A stretch of 5,310 nucleotides of DNA from an uncultured Clostridia bacterium (GTDB lineage: Bacteria > Bacillota > Clostridia > Lachnospirales > CAG-274). The translations under genes and the position numbers were made by a program. The notes below the pieces were generated by a model. That model ran no database searches. It was not told the DNA's origin and worked only from the letters and a program-made list of their open reading frames with translations. The number at the start of each line of letters is the position of its first letter. The stretch's first letter is position 1. Shown here piece by piece: positions 4,160-5,310 of this stretch. The DNA lies in the NCBI GenBank assembly GCA_947629215.1, contig CANRCU010000169.1, positions 1 to 5,310 on the forward strand, read 5' to 3'.

Positions 4160-5310
4160 AACTGACGGAATTGTTGAAAGATGTTGAATACAGGTTGATG
4201 TGCGGCAGCGCGGATACCGAGATAACAAGCCTGACCATAGACTCGCGCAAAGCGAGCGGCGGCAGCCTTTTCATATGTATGAAGGGCTTTACCTCCGACG
4301 GACACAAATATATCCCTTCGGCGGCAGAAAACGGTTGTAAGGCATTTGTTTGCGAGGAAGAAGCGGAGCTGCCCGAGGGTGTGAATGCCGTTTTTGTTCC
4401 TAACGGCAGCAGAGAGGCGCTTGCAAAAATAGCCGTTGAGTTCTACGGTCATCCGAGCGAAAAATTCAACCTTATCGGCGTTACGGGTACAAACGGCAAA
4501 ACCAGCAGCACCTATTTTATGGAAACGGTCTTACGCAGGCTCGGTCACAAAACGGGCGTTATAGGTACGGTCGGCGTCACCGTGGACGGGGAGAAACTTG
4601 ATGTTGAGTTTGCAACTTCGACTACCCCCGATACAATAGAGTTGCAAGCCATTTTTGCCCGAATGGCGGATATGGGCGTCGACGATGTTATAATGGAGGT
4701 ATCTTCACACGCGCTGGAGCTTAAAAAAGCGGACTGCTCTGATTTTGATACCTGCATTTTCACAAATCTTACGCAGGATCATCTGGATTTTCACAAAAAT
4801 ATGGATAATTACTGCGCTGCAAAAGCAAGGCTGTTTTCAATGTGTAAAAACGGCGTTATAAACGGCGACGACAAGTGGGCTGCCGAAATTATAAGGCGCG
4901 CGGACTGCCGTACAATGACCTTTGGTATCAACGAGGCTGTCGATCTGAAAGCCTATAATATCAAATATTTTATGGACAGAGCGGAATTTAGCGTTGATAT
5001 AAACGGCAAAAAAGCCGATATGACGCTCGGCGTACCGGGCAGGTTCAGCGTTTACAATGCACTCGGCGTTATCGGGGCGGCAGTGATGATGGGCATATCT
5101 GCCGAAGATATTGAAAAAGGGATAAAAGAAATACGCGGTGTTCCGGGACGTATACAGAATATACCGAACGACAGGGGTATAAATGTAATTGTGGATTATG
5201 CGCATACTCCCGACGGTGTGGAAAATATACTAAATGCCGTGCGTGAATTTACCGAAGGCAGGATAATCACCGTTTTTGGCTGCGGCGGTGACCGTGACCG
5301 CACCAAACGG
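4156..5310 (+). CDS. murE: UDP-N-acetylmuramoyl-tripeptide synthase MurE, 5' part
   Basis: Cytoplasmic Mur ligase that uses ATP to add the third stem-peptide residue to UDP-MurNAc-L-Ala-D-Glu. The first 385 residues are in the window; members of the family are usually about 490-510 long, so roughly the last quarter is missing. Seen: the N-terminal UDP-binding domain with SLTIDSRKASGGSLFICMKG at 25-44; the ATP loop GVTGTNGKTSS at 108-118; TSTTPDT at 154-160; SSHAL at 183-187; TNLTQDHLDFH at 203-213; AKARLF at 222-227, whose K223 matches the lysine that is carbamylated in the family; and the start of the C-terminal domain with DYAHTPDG at 347-354 and FGCGGDRDRTKR at 374-385. The DNPR-type motif that separates meso-diaminopimelate from L-lysine enzymes is beyond the edge, so the amino acid added cannot be read here. 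It follows spoVD by 108 nt, with its own promoter and a coupled-looking start. Confidence 0.97.
   Translation, partial: MKLTELLKDVEYRLMCGSADTEITSLTIDSRKASGGSLFICMKGFTSDGHKYIPSAAENGCKAFVCEEEAELPEGVNAVFVPNGSREALAKIAVEFYGHPSEKFNLIGVTGTNGKTSSTYFMETVLRRLGHKTGVIGTVGVTVDGEKLDVEFATSTTPDTIELQAIFARMADMGVDDVIMEVSSHALELKKADCSDFDTCIFTNLTQDHLDFHKNMDNYCAAKARLFSMCKNGVINGDDKWAAEIIRRADCRTMTFGINEAVDLKAYNIKYFMDRAEFSVDINGKKADMTLGVPGRFSVYNALGVIGAAVMMGISAEDIEKGIKEIRGVPGRIQNIPNDRGINVIVDYAHTPDGVENILNAVREFTEGRIITVFGCGGDRDRTKR

Overview
The window comes from a low-to-medium GC Gram-positive bacterium, most likely a spore-forming member of the Clostridia. The evidence is a Rel-type bifunctional (p)ppGpp enzyme, a SpoVD-like PASTA penicillin-binding protein directly upstream of murE, near-consensus AGGAGG-type ribosome sites, sigma-A-like promoters, and heavy use of ATA (Ile) and AGG/AGA codons. 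The species cannot be named from this stretch alone.

Layout. The left third (1-1657) is on the minus strand: luxS (1178-1657) followed by the 5' part of rel (1-1094, running off the window). rel has its own near-perfect promoter in the 83-bp gap. The right part is on the plus strand: a complete class B penicillin-binding protein of SpoVD type (2131-4047), then the first 385 codons of murE (4156 to the window edge). murE has its own likely promoter overlapping the end of spoVD and a possible 19-codon leader ORF whose stop overlaps the murE start.

The 473-bp divergent intergenic region (1658-2130) is the most interesting part. On the minus strand it carries an extended -10 promoter (TGC-TATAAT). 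About 5 nt downstream begins a series of four consecutive hairpins, three with perfect Watson-Crick stems and C-rich single-stranded parts. The fourth is a GC-rich stem with a broken U-tract that looks like an intrinsic terminator. Together these look like an autonomous small RNA of roughly 130 nt (about 1789-1918) upstream of luxS. A separate luxS promoter lies downstream of its terminator, and a spoVD promoter diverges back-to-back from it.

Functionally the window joins alarmone metabolism (rel), the activated-methyl cycle and AI-2 production (luxS), and peptidoglycan synthesis (murE in the cytoplasm, the penicillin-binding protein at the outer face of the membrane). No mobile elements, CRISPR arrays, tRNAs or rRNAs are visible.
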